A stretch of 64,000 nucleotides of DNA, taken from assembly GCA_028564705.1 (NCBI GenBank), contig JAPXFQ010001936.1, forward strand, positions 248,001-312,000. The letters are read 5' to 3'. This stretch comes from Apricaphanius iberus (taxonomy: Eukaryota; Chordata; Actinopteri; Cyprinodontiformes; Aphaniidae). How positions within the stretch are numbered: position 1 is the stretch's first letter; each line of letters starts with the position of its first letter. The notes beneath the pieces are model-generated. The model saw only the letters and a program-made list of their open reading frames with translations. It was not told the origin of the DNA and ran no database searches. Shown piece after piece: positions 9,298-21,441 of this stretch. Made by a program: the position numbers and the translations under genes.

Positions 9298-10951
9298 CAG
9301 TGCATCCAGAACGTATTCACAGGGCTTCACTTTTTCCAAATTTTTTAATGAAATGTTTTAATGTAATGTTTATACCAATGTGGATTGAATTCATTTTTTT
9401 CATTAAAATTCAACACACAGCACCGCATAATGATAATGTAAAAAGAAATGTTTAGATTGTTGCAAATTTGTTAAAAGAACCCCCCCCCGGTAAATCACAT
9501 GTACATAAGTGTTCACAGCCTTTGCTCAGTACTTTATTGATGCACCTTTGGCAGGAATTACAGCCTCAAGTCGTTTTGAATATGATGCCACAAGCTTGGC
9601 ACACCTATCTTTGGGTAGTTTTGCTCATTCCTCTTTGCCGTTCCTCTCCAGCTCCATCAGGTTGGATGGAAAGCGTCGGTGCACAGCCATTTTCAGATCT
9701 GTCCACAGATGTTCAATCAGGTTTAGGTCTGGACTCTGGCTGGGCCACTCAAGGACATTCACCGAGTTGTTCTGTAGCCACTCCTTGGATATTTTGGCTG
9801 TGTGCTTATAGGATCATTGTCCTGCTGAAAGGTGAACCGTCGCCCCAGTCTGAGGTCAAGAGCGCTTTGGAGCAGGTTTTCATGCAGGATGTCTCTGTAC
9901 ATTGCTGCATTCATCTTTCCCTCTGTCCTGACTAGTCTTCCAGTTCCTGCCGCTGAAAAATATCCCCACAGCATGATGCTGCCGCCACCATGCTTTACTG
10001 TAGGGATGGTATTGGCCTGGTGAAGAGCGGTGCCTGATTTTCTCCAAACCTAACGCCTGGCATTCAATCCAAAGAGTTCAAATTTTTGTCTCATCAGACC
10101 AGAGGATTTTGTTTCTCATTGTCTGAGAGTCCCTAAGGTGCCTTTTAGCAAACTCCAGGCGGGCTGCCATGTACCTTTTAGCAAACTCCAGGCGGGCTGC
10201 CATGTGCTTTTTACTAAGGAGTGGCTTCCGTCTGGCCACTCTACCATACAGGCCTGATTGGTGGATTGCTGCAGAGATGGTTGTCCTTCTGGAAGGTTAT
10301 CCTCTCTCCACAGAGGAATGCTGGAGCTCTGACAAAGTGACCATCAGGTTATTGGTCACCTCCCTGACCAAGGCCCTTCTCCCCCGTTCGCTCAGCTTAC
10401 AAGGCCGGCCAGCTCTAGGAAGAGTCTTGGTGGTTCCAAACTTCTTCCACTTACGGATGATGGAGGCCACTGTGCTCATTGGAACCTTCAAAGCAGCAGA
10501 AATGTTTCTGGAACCTTCCCCATCCTTTTGCCTCAAGACAATCCTGTCTTCATGCTTGGTTTGTGCTTTGACATGCGCTGTCAACCCGGGGGCCTTATAT
10601 AGACAGGTGTGTGCCTTTCCAAATCATGTCCAATCAACTTAATTTACCACAGGTGGACTCCAATTAATCTGCTGAAACACCTCAAGGATGATCAGTGGAA
10701 ACAGAACGCACCTCAGCTTAATTCTGAGCTTCATGTCAAAGGCTGTGAATACTTATGTACATGTGATTTCTCAAGTTTTTTATTTTTAATAAATTTGCAA
10801 CAATTTCAAATGCACTTTTTTCACATTATCATTATGGGGTGCTGTGTTTAGAATTTTATGTGACAAATGAATTTAATCCCTTTTGGAAAGAGGCTGTAAC
10901 AAAAAAAAAGTGGAAAAAGTGAAGCGCTGTGAATACTTTCCGGATGCACTG
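9298..10951 (-). mobile_element. Tc1/mariner-type transposon, decayed
   Basis: The inverted ends match well: left CAGTGCATCCAGAACGTATT; right, on the minus strand, CAGTGCATCCGGAAAGTATT. The left end is preceded by TA, the usual Tc1 target. The 1654-bp length is typical of fish Tc1 elements. The transposase lies on the minus strand and is broken. A ~37-bp local duplication (CAAACTCCAGGCGGGCTGCC twice) lies near 10148-10203. Confidence 0.9.
9759..10584 (-). pseudogene. Tc1-like transposase pseudogene
   Basis: The N-terminal part (10584-10297) shows the paired-like helix-turn-helix region: NISAALKVPMSTVASIIRKW followed by RAGRPCKLSERGRRALVREV. The C-terminal part (9974-9759) contains [20 protein letters not shown] and QQDNDP, the second catalytic aspartate region of the DDE domain. 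The two parts are in different frames with stops between, so the gene is dead. Family transposases bind the terminal repeats and cut and paste the element into TA sites. Confidence 0.85.
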
Positions 10952-11094
10952 CCTTTATTTCACTGGAGTCTAAGAAGGAGTAGAAAAACAAAACAAACAT
11001 TTCTGTTCCCTAGGGGAGCAACGACAGAACTTAATTGAATCGTCACTTAAGAACTCACAAATAAGCTACAAAGTACTTTTTGACTCATCACCTT

Positions 11095-12020
11095 AAAGTG
11101 TTTGATTTTAGTGACAGATTTAGTTTATCAGCTTACGCTGATGATGTCAAATTTTTTAAAATGACGTTGAAGTCTTGACCAGTGTTGTCGAGAAAGTTCT
11201 TTAAGTCTCTTCTGCAAAAGTTAATTGGCAAAAAAGTGATGCTCTCTTGGCTGGAAGGTGGGAGGGACCCCGCTGTACTGCCCCAGCATCTAGAATGGAA
11301 GAGAGATGCTTTAAAATATCTGGGCATTTACATGGGCAATGAAAGCATAATACAAAGAACTGGGATGGCTTTCTAGAAAACATCTCGGAGAAATGGTGAA
11401 GTGCCGGTGGGTAAACTCCTCGGCTATCAAACAGGGGAAGGGTACTGGTGGCCTCCCAGCTGCGGCACCGCCTGGTGTGCCTGGAAGCAAAAAGATGTGA
11501 GCTGCAATGATCTAAAATATACAGTCCTCCCTTGAAAAAAAGGACTGGAGACCTACTGTGGAAGATAATCCATGGCGCGATTGCAACTAATTCCTTTTTA
11601 TCAAAGTTTAACACAAATTTTTCGAATGCCTGCCCTTTTTGCAATTCCTTTGATAATATCTTTGTTGTTTTTACTGAATCTAAGAGGCTTAATACAATCT
11701 AAGCCTTAATCCTCTTTTTAATATTCTTAGTTGGATTTTTAATGCTTTTAGCATGGTTGTTTCCATCAAAGTATTTATTGGGGGTGTGAAAAAGGGCAAG
11801 AAACATAGTCAGAAACAAGAATTTAAATTTTCTAGTTGGTGAGGCCAAGTTGGATATCTACTTATCTAGAAGGGATTGGAAAAAGAACAGGCATATGATG
11901 TTGTAACATTGTGGAAAATCAATGTCAAAGCCAGGCTTCGGCTGGACCAAACTTATTACTCTATGTGCCAGAACTTGGATGAATTCGTACAGAAGTGGGC
12001 AGAAAATGGAATTCTTTGTT
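11095..12020 (+). pseudogene. Tx1/L1-like LINE reverse transcriptase remnant
   Basis: A decayed fragment in several frames. SLSAYADDVKFF near 11122-11160 is RT motif C. KYLGIYMGNESIIQR near 11310-11355 is the block after the RT core. KARLRLDQTYYSMCQNL and FVQKWAENGIL near 11928-12018 are typical of the C-terminus of Tx1-like fish LINEs. Frameshifts and stops separate the blocks. The plus orientation follows from the order of the motifs. Confidence 0.65.
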
Positions 12021-12079
12021 AAATTATTGATGAGAAACTTGAATTTGGTACCATTTTGCAGTAATTATATTACTGTTTT

Positions 12080-12660
12080 TATAGATTGAGTAGGCAAGAC
12101 AATTTTATTTGTGTAGCGCACTTTCAACACAAGGCAATTCAAGATGCTTTACAGCATAAATCAATTCGATTGATCAAAATACAAGAAAGCTATTACAATA
12201 AGACAATAGTCAAGACAATACAACAATGTAAGGACAAGCAGACAAAAACACAGTTTGTATTCATTAACTGATTTTGCTGAAAAAGCTCACAGTTCTTAAT
12301 AAAAAAAATGTAAAAAACACAAGAAAGCATTTGCAGTAATCAAGACTATAATTCGTATGAAAATTAAAAACAAGCAAGTAAAAACAGTTACTCATAGGCT
12401 GTCTGAACAAAATAGTTTCAATTTTAGACTTAAAAGAGTTCGAGTTCTGCAGCTTTGCATTCTTCTGGTAGTTTGTTCCAGATATGAGGAGCATAGAAAC
12501 TAAAAGCTGCTTCTACATGTTTGGTTCTGGTTCTAGGGACGATCAGTAAACTACACCTGGAGGACCTGAGTGATCTCGATGGTTTCTACCATGATAGCAG
12601 ATCTCTAATGTAAATTTTAGTGAAAATATACATTTTCTACCAAAATCTTTTAGTTTAGTG
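12080..12660 (-). mobile_element. LINE 3' end of another L2-like family
   Basis: On the minus strand the sequence encodes fragments such as APHIWNKLPEE and SFKSKIETILF (L2/CR1 C-terminus). It ends in a tail containing TTGAATTGCCTTGTGTTGAA and ACACAAATAAAATTG. It abuts the next L2 copy directly. A related decayed fragment lies at 30880-31035. Confidence 0.6.
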
Positions 12661-14032
12661 CCCCAAGTGGTTCAATTCAATTCAGTTTATTTATATAGCG
12701 CCGTTTCACAACAGATGTCATCTCAAGGCACTTTACAAGAAGACTTATTACAATACAATGTTTAATGTAGAAATTAGAGAAACACAGAAGATTGCGTCGT
12801 GACTTCTCAGCAATCCCTCACACTGAGCAAGCATGAAGCGACAGTGGAAAGGAAAAACTCCCTTTTTAACAGGAAGAAACCTCCAGCGGAACCAGGCTCA
12901 GCATAAGCGGTCATCTGCAGAGACCGTCTATGGCTTGGAGAATACATAACAGAGACACAGAAAGAGCAATAGAACTGATGCACAAGTTTGTTGCATGACG
13001 TGGAGAACTTTCCTCCACTGCAATGCCATCTTAGTCAGGGTCGTCAAGCAGGGCGGGTCAGGAGCACCTACTGTAGGAAGAGACTAATAGAAAACAGGTT
13101 AGCGCTTGAACTGACAGCACATCATGCAGTTGGGGAGAAGTAGGAGAGAAAGTAGGAACAGACCCTAATAATGTCCTCCAACAGCCTAGCTTAAAGCAGC
13201 ATAGCTACTAACATTAACCTGTCTCCTAGCTACTAGGAGACCTGGCTACTAGCACTCTCTACTTGGCTTACATCAATCTACCTCTACCTAGCTACTCTAC
13301 CTCTTCATATCCCTTCCTAGCTTTTGACACTCTACCTGACTACTAACATTACCCTGTCTCTTCCTAGCTACCTGTCTAACCTGTCCGTAACTGCCTATTA
13401 ACATTTCTCTAACTGTAAGCTTTGTCAAAGAGGAAAGTTTTAAGCCTAGTTATAAAGATATACAAATTGTCTGCTTCACGAACCAACCCTGGGAGCCGGT
13501 TCCATAGGAGGGGAGCCTGATAGCTGAAAGATCTGCCTCCTATTCTACTTTTAGAAATCATAGGAACTACCAGTAAACCTGCAGTCTGAGAGCGAAGGTC
13601 TCTGTTAGGAACATATGGAACAATCAGGTCTCTTATGTATGATGGAGCTTGATTATTAAGAGCTTTATATGTCAGAAGGAGGATCTTGAATTCTATTATA
13701 GATTTTACTGGGACCCAGTGAAGAGGAGTTAAAACAGGGGAAATGTGATCTTTTCTTCTTTTATTAATCAGAATCCTAGCAGCAGCATTTTGGACTAACT
13801 GAAGACTTTTAATTGTTTTCTGTGGACTACCTGATAATAAAGAGTTACAGTAATCCAGCCTTGAAGTAACAAAGGCATGGACTAGTTTTTCAGCATCACT
13901 CCTGGACAGGATGGTTCTAATTTTAGAATATTCCTAAGGTGAAAAAAGGAAATCCTAGAGACTTCTTTAATGTGAGATCTAAATGACATATCTTGGTCAA
14001 AAATAATACCGAGGTTCTTTGCTTTATTACTG

Positions 14033-16573
14033 CTTTATTAATTCCAAACAAAAGATGGCACCAGCGTGTTCGGCAGGCCGTCTATCCCTCCCTGGACTCT
14101 TCTAATTTTTTCTCCTTTTATGTTATGTGCTTTCCCTGGGATATTCACTCACGACTTATGACAGACTTACCCTTTTGGATCTTCGGTATTCTCTGCGTTT
14201 TCCCCTGTGTGGCAGCAATAGGGAAATGCTCAAACATCAGTTTCCCTCTGTTCCTGTCACCCTATGGAGGACACATCCTCATGGGCGGCTCCCAAGACGT
14301 CGACGCCGGCGGGGCTGTCGTAGTTGCCGCCGGGTTCGCCTTCGATCGGCTCTGGATGGCTCGGTACGAGCGCAGCAACTCCGTCTGATGTGGGTGCCTC
14401 TTTGTCGCTCTATGAGCTGTTCTTTCCATTTCCAAGAGCAGCTGCCCCAGACCTGTGACAGATGCTGGCGAGGAGTGAAGGCTTCTAATCTCCGACATGT
14501 CAGCAACTGCCACACCCCTGGAGGTGCTGTCATTCAACCGGCGGTGCCGCTGCGGTGCGCTTTGATCAACACCCGCTCGATCCGGAATAAAACGTTCATC
14601 CTGAAGGATTTCTTCATTGATCGGGAGTTGGACGTCCTTTATATCACCGAGTCATGGGCTGTGCCGGGTGAGTTGGCTCCAATCGCCGAACTGTTACCTG
14701 CTGGGTGTGCCTACCTGAATGTTCGTAGGCCAACGGGCCGTGGCGGAGGTCTGTTGACTATTTTAAAAGGCTAATATCCCCTGTCGGCCTACCTCCTATC
14801 AGCCTATCATTTTTATCTCTAAAGTTACCACAATTAGGGCTCAGATTCTGCCTCCCACTCATCCAATAGCCCCTCTTTGTTCTCCATTACATTCTCTTGA
14901 GCATTTTTCCCCCGTCTCTTCTTCCTTCCTACTGATGACAGTGGCTGCTATGAAGCCTTCTGGCTCTCCTTGTGATTTTATGCCCCCTCGTTTTTTGAAG
15001 GAAGTCTTCCCGGCGGTTGCTCAACCAATCCTGGAGATCATTAATGCAAGTCTGAGGACGGGGATTGTTCCCCAGGAATTTAAGCATGCGGTGGTCCGGC
15101 CTGTTCTAAAAAAGCAAGGCTTGGACTCTACTGACCTTAACAATTACCGCCCGATATCAAACCTTTCTTTCCTCTCCAAATTGTTGGAGAAGATGTTTTT
15201 TATCCACATTTTTAATTTTCTTAAATCCAACAATGATTTAGACATTTTTATGTCTGGTTTTCGTCCTCACCACAGCACTGAGACTGCTCTTATTCGAGTT
15301 TTTAACGATATTTTGCTTGCCTCTGATTCTGGTTCTCATGTGCTGTTGGTGCTTTTAGATCTATCTGCTGCTTTTGACACTGTAGACCACGCAATCCTAC
15401 TACAGCGACTGGAGCACTTAATTGGCATTCGTGGATCAGCCTTAGAGTGGTTCCGCTCCTATTTTAATGGCAGATGTTTTAATGTTGCCCTGGGGAATTG
15501 CGCCTCTAGAGTGGCACCTCTTTTTTGTGGGGTTCCCCAGGGGTCTATTTTAGGTCCACTTCTTTTTAATCTATATATTTTACCCTTGGCAGCCATTTTT
15601 AGAAAACACCGGGTGAATTATCACCTCTACGCTGATGATTGTCAGCTTTATGTGGCCTTAAAAACTCCTGACCCTTTGCAACCACTGACTGACTGCTTGA
15701 GTGAAATCAGGTCCTGGCTCTCAGCCAACTTCCTCCACCTGAACAGCTCCAAATTGGAGGCTATTTTCTTTGCCCCCTGCTCTCCCGCTGCTGCGGAGCC
15801 ATCATTGCCCCCTTCATTGTCTGCCTTGGTAAAGCCTACAATAAAAAATCTGGGGGTCACTCTGGATGCCTTTTTTAAAATGGATGTGCAGATAAATCAA
15901 GTAGTCAGGTCATGTTTCTGTCATCTCCGACGGCTTGCCAAGCTAAAATCAGTCTGGACTATGCTAACGCTCTCTTATATGGTGTTCCCTCCTCTTCAGT
16001 GGTGCGGCTCCAACTGGTACAAAACGCCGCCGCTAGGTTTCTGACGGGCACAGAACGGCGGCAGCACATCACCTCTGTCTTGGCTAATTTACACTGGCTT
16101 CCAATGAGATTTCGCATTAAGTTTAAAATTCTCCTGCTAGTCTATAAATCAATGCACGAGATGTTCCCGCCTTATTTGGCACAGCTTTTAAGCCCTTACG
16201 TTCCGGCGCGAACCTTGAGGTCATCTGAACAGCACCTTCTGCTTGTTCCTCCTGCCCGCTATAAGGCCCGTGGGGAACGGGCTTTTTCAGTTTGTGCTCC
16301 TAAGCTCTGGAACCAACTCCCCCTGACGGTCCGACTCGCCCCGTCCCTCTCCATTTTTAAAGTTCGTCTTAAGACATAGTTTTATTCCCAAGCCTTCTCG
16401 GCTGAGTCGGTTTAACCCCTGTGAGATCTTGTCTGTTTGTTTTTACCATTTTTAACTTGTTTTAGCTATTTTATGCTGCTGTATATTCTTTGGTATTTTA
16501 TTGTCTTGTACAGCACTTTGCTTGGCGTTGTCGCTGTTTAAATGTACTTTATAAATAAAGGATGATGATGATG
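14033..16573 (+). mobile_element. Second L2-type LINE subfamily nested in copy B
   Basis: An inserted plus-strand element running from about AATTCCAAACAAAAGATGGC to a tail of TTTATAAATAAAGGATGATG repeats. Its nucleotide sequence is clearly different from copy A/B, but it encodes the same domain order. Most of the endonuclease domain is missing between 14774 and 14935, so the copy carries an internal deletion. The insertion postdates copy B. Confidence 0.85.
14127..16379 (+). pseudogene. L2-type endonuclease/RT pseudogene (nested LINE)
   Basis: An arginine-rich leader is followed by an endonuclease start (LINTRSIRNKTFILKDFF, YITESW) at 14563-14774. After a deletion the RT resumes at 14935 (PQEFKHAVVRPVLKKQGL, LLDLSAAFDTVDHA, GVPQGSILGPLLF, YADDCQLYVAL) to about 16000. 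The C-terminal block continues in another frame to 16379 ([30 protein letters not shown]). At least one deletion and one frameshift make it non-functional. Confidence 0.85.
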
Positions 16574-18784
16574 AGGTTAATTTAATGCCGTCCAGGTGAA
16601 GGGGCTGACTAAGTAGTTTCTTTTTCAGAGCTTCTGGTCCAAAGACGACAACTTCTGTTTTATCAGAATTCAGAAGCAAGGAGTTTAGAGTCATCCAAGT
16701 TTTTATGTCTTCCAGACATGCCTGTAGTCTACCTAACTGATTGGATTCATCAGGATTTATGGATAGTTATAGCTGTGTATCATCTGCGTAACTATGGAAA
16801 TTTATCCCATGCTGCCTAATTATTTTACCAATAGGAAGCATATATATAGTAAAAAGAATCGGCCCAAGCACCGAACCCTGTGGTACTCCGCAAGTAACCA
16901 TTGAGGCCAAGGAAGATCTATTGTTTACCTGAACAAACTGAAATCTGTTAGACAAATAAGATTTAAACCAACCTAGTGCTGTTCCTATTATACCGACACT
17001 TTGAAGCCTTTCTATGAGAATATTGTGATCAACAGTGTCAAAGGCAGCACTGAGATCTAACAGGACCAGAATGGTCACCAGTCCATTGTCTGAGGCTATG
17101 AGAATATCATTAGTAACCTTCACCAGAGCTGTTTCAGTGCTGTGATGAGCTCTAAAGCCTGACTGAAACTTCTCAAACAGCTCATTATTGTTTAAATGCT
17201 CACATATCTGGTGTGCAACTATTTTCTCAAGAATTTTAGATAAGAAGGGAAGATTAGATATCGGTCTATAGTTAATTAAGTCGTTTTGATCAAGAGAGGG
17301 TTTCTTAAGTAGAGGTTTAATTACAGCAATCTTAAACTCCTGTGGTACATATCCATTGACTAAGGATAGATTCATTATATCTAAAATTGGAGCAGCAATC
17401 AAAGGGAAAACTTATTTTAAGAGTTTAGTTGGGATTGGGTCTAAAACGCAAGTTGAAGGTTTAGATGAAGCTAATAATTTTAGTAGATCTGAAAGTTCAG
17501 CTGCATTAAAGCAGTTTAAGCGTATATTAGGTTCAACCATTTTTTAGGCTGCCTCATTAACTAAGGAAGAAGCAAGCATATTGGGAAGGTTCCCAATTAT
17601 CTTATTCTTTATGGAGTCTATTTTATTTATAAAGAATTTCATGAAGTCGTCACTACTAAGAGCTTGGGGAATGGTTGGCTCGATAGAGCTATGATCCTGT
17701 GTGAGTTTGGCAACTGTATTAAAAAGAAACCTAGGATTATTTTTATTCTCCTCGATTAAAGATGAATAATATGCTGTTCTAGCTGTGTGAAGGCTCTTTT
17801 TATATAGCAATAAACTATTTTTCCACACTAAAGAAGAATCCTGTAAATGTATGGAGCGCCATTTTCTCTCTAGTTTTCTAACATTCTGCTTTAGGGTACC
17901 TAGCTCTAAATTAAACCAGGGAGTTAATCTTCTATGGCTAGCCACCTTCCTTTTCAAGGGGGCAACTTTGTCTATTGCCAGACGCAGGGAGGAATTAACG
18001 CTATGAACTAAAATGTCAAGTTGTGAGGGGTCACGAGTTAAATCACTGTTTTCTATTGTACTTTTATGTACTGAGGAAACTAATGTTGGAAGAGCTTCTT
18101 TAAAACTTGCTGCAGCATTGTCTGATAATGTTCTGGTATAATGAAGTTTTCTTTCAGGTTTGAAATGGTCAGTTAGAGTGAATTTAAAAGTGATCAGAAA
18201 ATGATCAGACAGGATAGGGTTATGTGGAAAGACTGTTATTTCTAAGATAATGTTAAAAGCTGTATTTAGACTATCATTTTCATTATCAACATGAATATTG
18301 AAGTCTCCGACTATAATGACTTTATCAGTGTTTAAAACTAAGTCAGATAGAAAATCTGAGATCTGATCTAAAAATTGAGAATAAGGTCCTGGTGGACGAT
18401 ATAAGACCACGAATAAAAGTGGCTTTACTGCTTTGTTATGTGTATGAGGAAAGCTAAAAACTAGATGCTCAAAGTAACTGTAATTATTATTTTTTGGATA
18501 TTAATTAGTAAATCTGAATGAAAGATAGTTGCTACACCACCTCCTCGACCAGTACTTCGAGGGACAGTAAAGTTTAAGTAGCTAGGGGGAGTTGACTCAT
18601 TTATTGTGACATGGTCCTCTTCCTGCAACCATGTCTCTGCAAGACAAAACAAATCAATATTATTTTCACAAATCAAGTCATTTACTAAGAGTGTTTTTGA
18701 GGGGAGAGATCTTCTGTTTCGTAAACCACATAAGTGTAACACCAGATAATAACAAGATTTGTCATAAGTCAAGATGAGATGTTT

Positions 18785-19780
18785 ACATAAAATTGGTTCT
18801 TGTTTGTACCTTAGAATAAGAACAGCTGTCTAAGAGCTGAGTAAGAGAATTAAACCTTTCTAAATGCCCCAGCATATTAAAATTTTCTGTCAAATCTGTA
18901 AACAAATTTCTCCAAAATGTTCAAGAGAAAGGGCAGCCTAGAGATGGGTCTAAAATTGTCCAGCACAGATTTGTCCACTTTTGGTCTCTCGAGCAGAGGA
19001 AGAACAACAATGTGTTAAAGGTTAGTGGGAACCACACCAAAAAAATCAGACTGTTATTAACAAGAATGAGAATTAAATTCTGTGGATTTAAAAAAAAGCG
19101 TGTGGGGTTATGGCTGTTTTTCAAAATTATGTGAGACAGGTGTGCTTTTTTAAGCCATCAGTCCTTCAGGTTCTCTGGGACACTTCTCTTTGTTGCACGA
19201 GTTCTCTCTCTGAACCAGGGCTCTGGTTTGATTCTGGGCTGCATAGTTTTTAAATGAGCACCTAAATATAAGAGTTGGTCAAAAGGCAGCCGAAAACTGG
19301 CTGGCAGTGGAGGAGATGAAAACCAAGAGTCCCGGGCTGAGGCGCCAGGTATGTCTGGAGAGGACACATGGATGTTTAAACCTGATCGTAATGAGGCATT
19401 ATTTCCCACCTCAAACAAGGTCGCTTCAAAAGAGTCCGCTGCTTTCATCTAAAGTTGTCCTTGAAGGTCACTGCCGTTCCCCATTCATGACTGAAGGTCA
19501 GCTGAGAGCAAATATATGAGCATCCAGCTGGTGCTGCACTCACCGGGAGCCGCCCACGTCTCTGTTACGCAGAGGAATTTCAGGGAGAGGAAGAAATCCC
19601 TCAGGATAAACGTTTTACTCGCCAGAGATCTGGCATTCACAAATCCAATCGTGGCTCGGATCGTATACGTGTCCAGGAACACGAAGCAGCATCCTCGGGT
19701 TCGCTCTGCGTTGGCAGAGCCGATGGAAACGGGTGCAACCGGGTGGGAATCCTCCATCAAAGCCAATGATGGATGTTAGG
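18785..19780 (-). pseudogene. Highly decayed LINE remnant
   Basis: The minus strand shows an L2-type endonuclease start at 19766-19485 (GFVNARSLASKTFILRDFF, VTETWAAPGE). A linker block with KPEPWFRERTRATKR follows at 19448-19158, then a degraded RT entry block at 19124-18921. Multiple frames and gaps. It is distinct from copy B just downstream, so it is a separate and older insertion. Confidence 0.65.
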
Positions 19781-21174
19781 CAGACCTGAGGTGGATCGAA
19801 AGATTGGAGGGAAAGCTGATCCAGATCCTGTCCGGGAAATGGAAGCAGGCTGTTTACAAAATATTGACATTTACAAGTTTGTTAAGCTGTTTCCAGTTGA
19901 TATGAAAATGTAGAACTGTTTAGAAAATTGTTTAGAATTTTTATTTTTCAAATGGCGTCTAATGCCACCCTGAACAAAATGCTGTCCACCACTGTTATTT
20001 TCTTTTCATTCATACCAACATTTTTGTACTATTCACATGGTGCAGCATCCTCTTTTATATACGTCAAAAACTTTCAAATGCTTATTAACATTTTTTTTGC
20101 AGCGGTGTTTTTTTAATGCAAGTTGTAAATAAATTTGATTTAATGGAGAGAAGATTTAGTGTAGTAGCAGCCTTTATTTTAGACACTTTGTGTCCTCATG
20201 CTTATTATTATTATTTTTTTATATACATTTTTAAGGTCTTTCACAAATTAAAATCTTCATTGATGGTTCTCCGTTTTTTTTTTTTTTCAGCGTTGCTCGA
20301 CCAGGACAGCGACACGAAAACAGAGAAACATAAACTAGGCTTAAGTATCGGTTCATCGTATCTGTTAACTGTAACTGATGACAATATGAGTACAGTAGAA
20401 CAGTGTTGGCCCCAATCCCAGATACCAGTGCAGCTATGGTTGCATCCCTAATTGTAACACTTTTTTTTTTTTTTATACATACAAGGTACTCTTTAAAGAC
20501 TGGAGACGCCCGTGGTCAGGATTAATTCACAGCTACCCTGTTATTGATTAGATAAATAAAAATAATAGAAAAATAAATGAATGAACTGTGAGACAAACCA
20601 CTAGCCATCACCCTCATAGCCCCCTGGAGAAAATTCCACCAGCTGCCACCGCTATTAGAATCAAAGGAATCATCAGTATAGATCTGCAGATATCCACCCT
20701 AGTTTTCAGCAATAATTTCAGAAACCACCCCTACAGAATTCTCTTTTCGAAGACGGACAGACATTGAAGGAGGACAGTGTGATACAGGAAAATGGTGGCA
20801 TGGAACACTCTCAATCAATCTTTGGTTTCAGAGCAGCACAATACAATATTGTTCTAAAGATTAAGGCTGTTTATTTCTACTTTGGAGTAACATTGGTGTA
20901 CATGTGATTTCTCTGCAGTGGTAGAATTTTTAGCATGATGAGCACCTAATTAAATAAGGAGTTTAATTATCAATATAGAACTTTGTATCTTGTGCTAGAA
21001 GAGCTTTAAATTATGTTATATTGACTTGTTTTTTGTATAAATGAGTTTGTGTTATTGTTTTATTGTCATATGTATGTTGTATGCACCTCTGGCGCGGCAA
21101 ATATGTTCAGACCCCAGGAAGAATAGCTACTGGTTGTTTTCAGTAGCTAATGGAGGTTTAATTAATGAACACAA
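19781..21174. other. Intergenic, no gene seen
   Basis: AT-rich sequence with poly-T runs at about 20272-20288 and 20461-20474. No domain-bearing frame or recognised repeat could be identified. Confidence 0.4.
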
Positions 21175-21441
21175 AAAACAATAAACTTTGGACACTGGAG
21201 GAAAACGCGTTTATAGCTGGAGGCGGAACTAAAGGCAACGGCAGTGTTTCCGCCGTCAGTGTCCGTGTGCGACACCCGGCGGAAGTAAAAAAACCAAGAC
21301 GCTAGCAGCGTTAGCTTCCATCTTTCTTTCTGTTTGTCGCTGATTAGAAGACGGGTTTTTGTGACCGGAATATTTCAGAGTCTGCAGTAACAAGATCTTC
21401 GGTTCATCACTGGAGAGAATCCATCCGCTCAGAACCTCCAG
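21175..21441 (+). promoter_or_regulatory. Promoter and non-coding first exon of zinc-finger gene
   Basis: A CpG-containing segment with GGCGGAAGTAAA (an ETS-type CGGAAGT core), the block GCTAGCAGCGTTAGCTTCC and a splice donor CCAG|GTATGT at 21441/21442. A clearly homologous segment lies at 56130-56374, with the same order of blocks and the same AGAACCTCCAG|GT donor, so the sequence is conserved as a unit. The coding exon at 32002 on the same strand is the likely partner. The transcription start and exon length are inferred, not seen. Confidence 0.6.

Larger units (their letters stand above)
12672..18772 (-). mobile_element. L2-type LINE copy B, split by a nested LINE
   Basis: The same subfamily as the copy at 1-2331, in opposite orientation: tail at 12672-12790, stop codon of the RT frame at 13409, endonuclease start near 18772. 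The sequence breaks after TTTATTACTG at 14032 and resumes with GAGGTTAATT at about 16574; joining the two sides restores the arrangement seen at 1180-1200 of copy A. Total length without the insert is about 3.56 kb. Its 3' UTR, unlike those of two sister copies, has no 28S-like sequence. Confidence 0.88.
13409..18772 (-). pseudogene. L2 endonuclease-reverse transcriptase pseudogene, interrupted
   Basis: Minus-strand reading. An APE endonuclease N-terminal part with NDLICENNIDLFCLAETWL and STGRGGGVATIFH lies at 18772-18461, followed by an out-of-frame block at 18410-17544. RT motifs LLDLSAAFDTVDHN and GVPQGSVLGPILF follow at 17402-16767, and the C-terminal RT block continues beyond the nested insertion (14032-13409). 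Several frameshifts and a 2.5-kb insertion inactivate it. It gives the order of endonuclease and RT domains that is cut off in the copy at the left edge. Confidence 0.85.

Noticed and set aside
10169..10642. 157-codon plus-strand frame in the Tc1 element
   Set aside because: Antisense to the Tc1 transposase; no independent domain.
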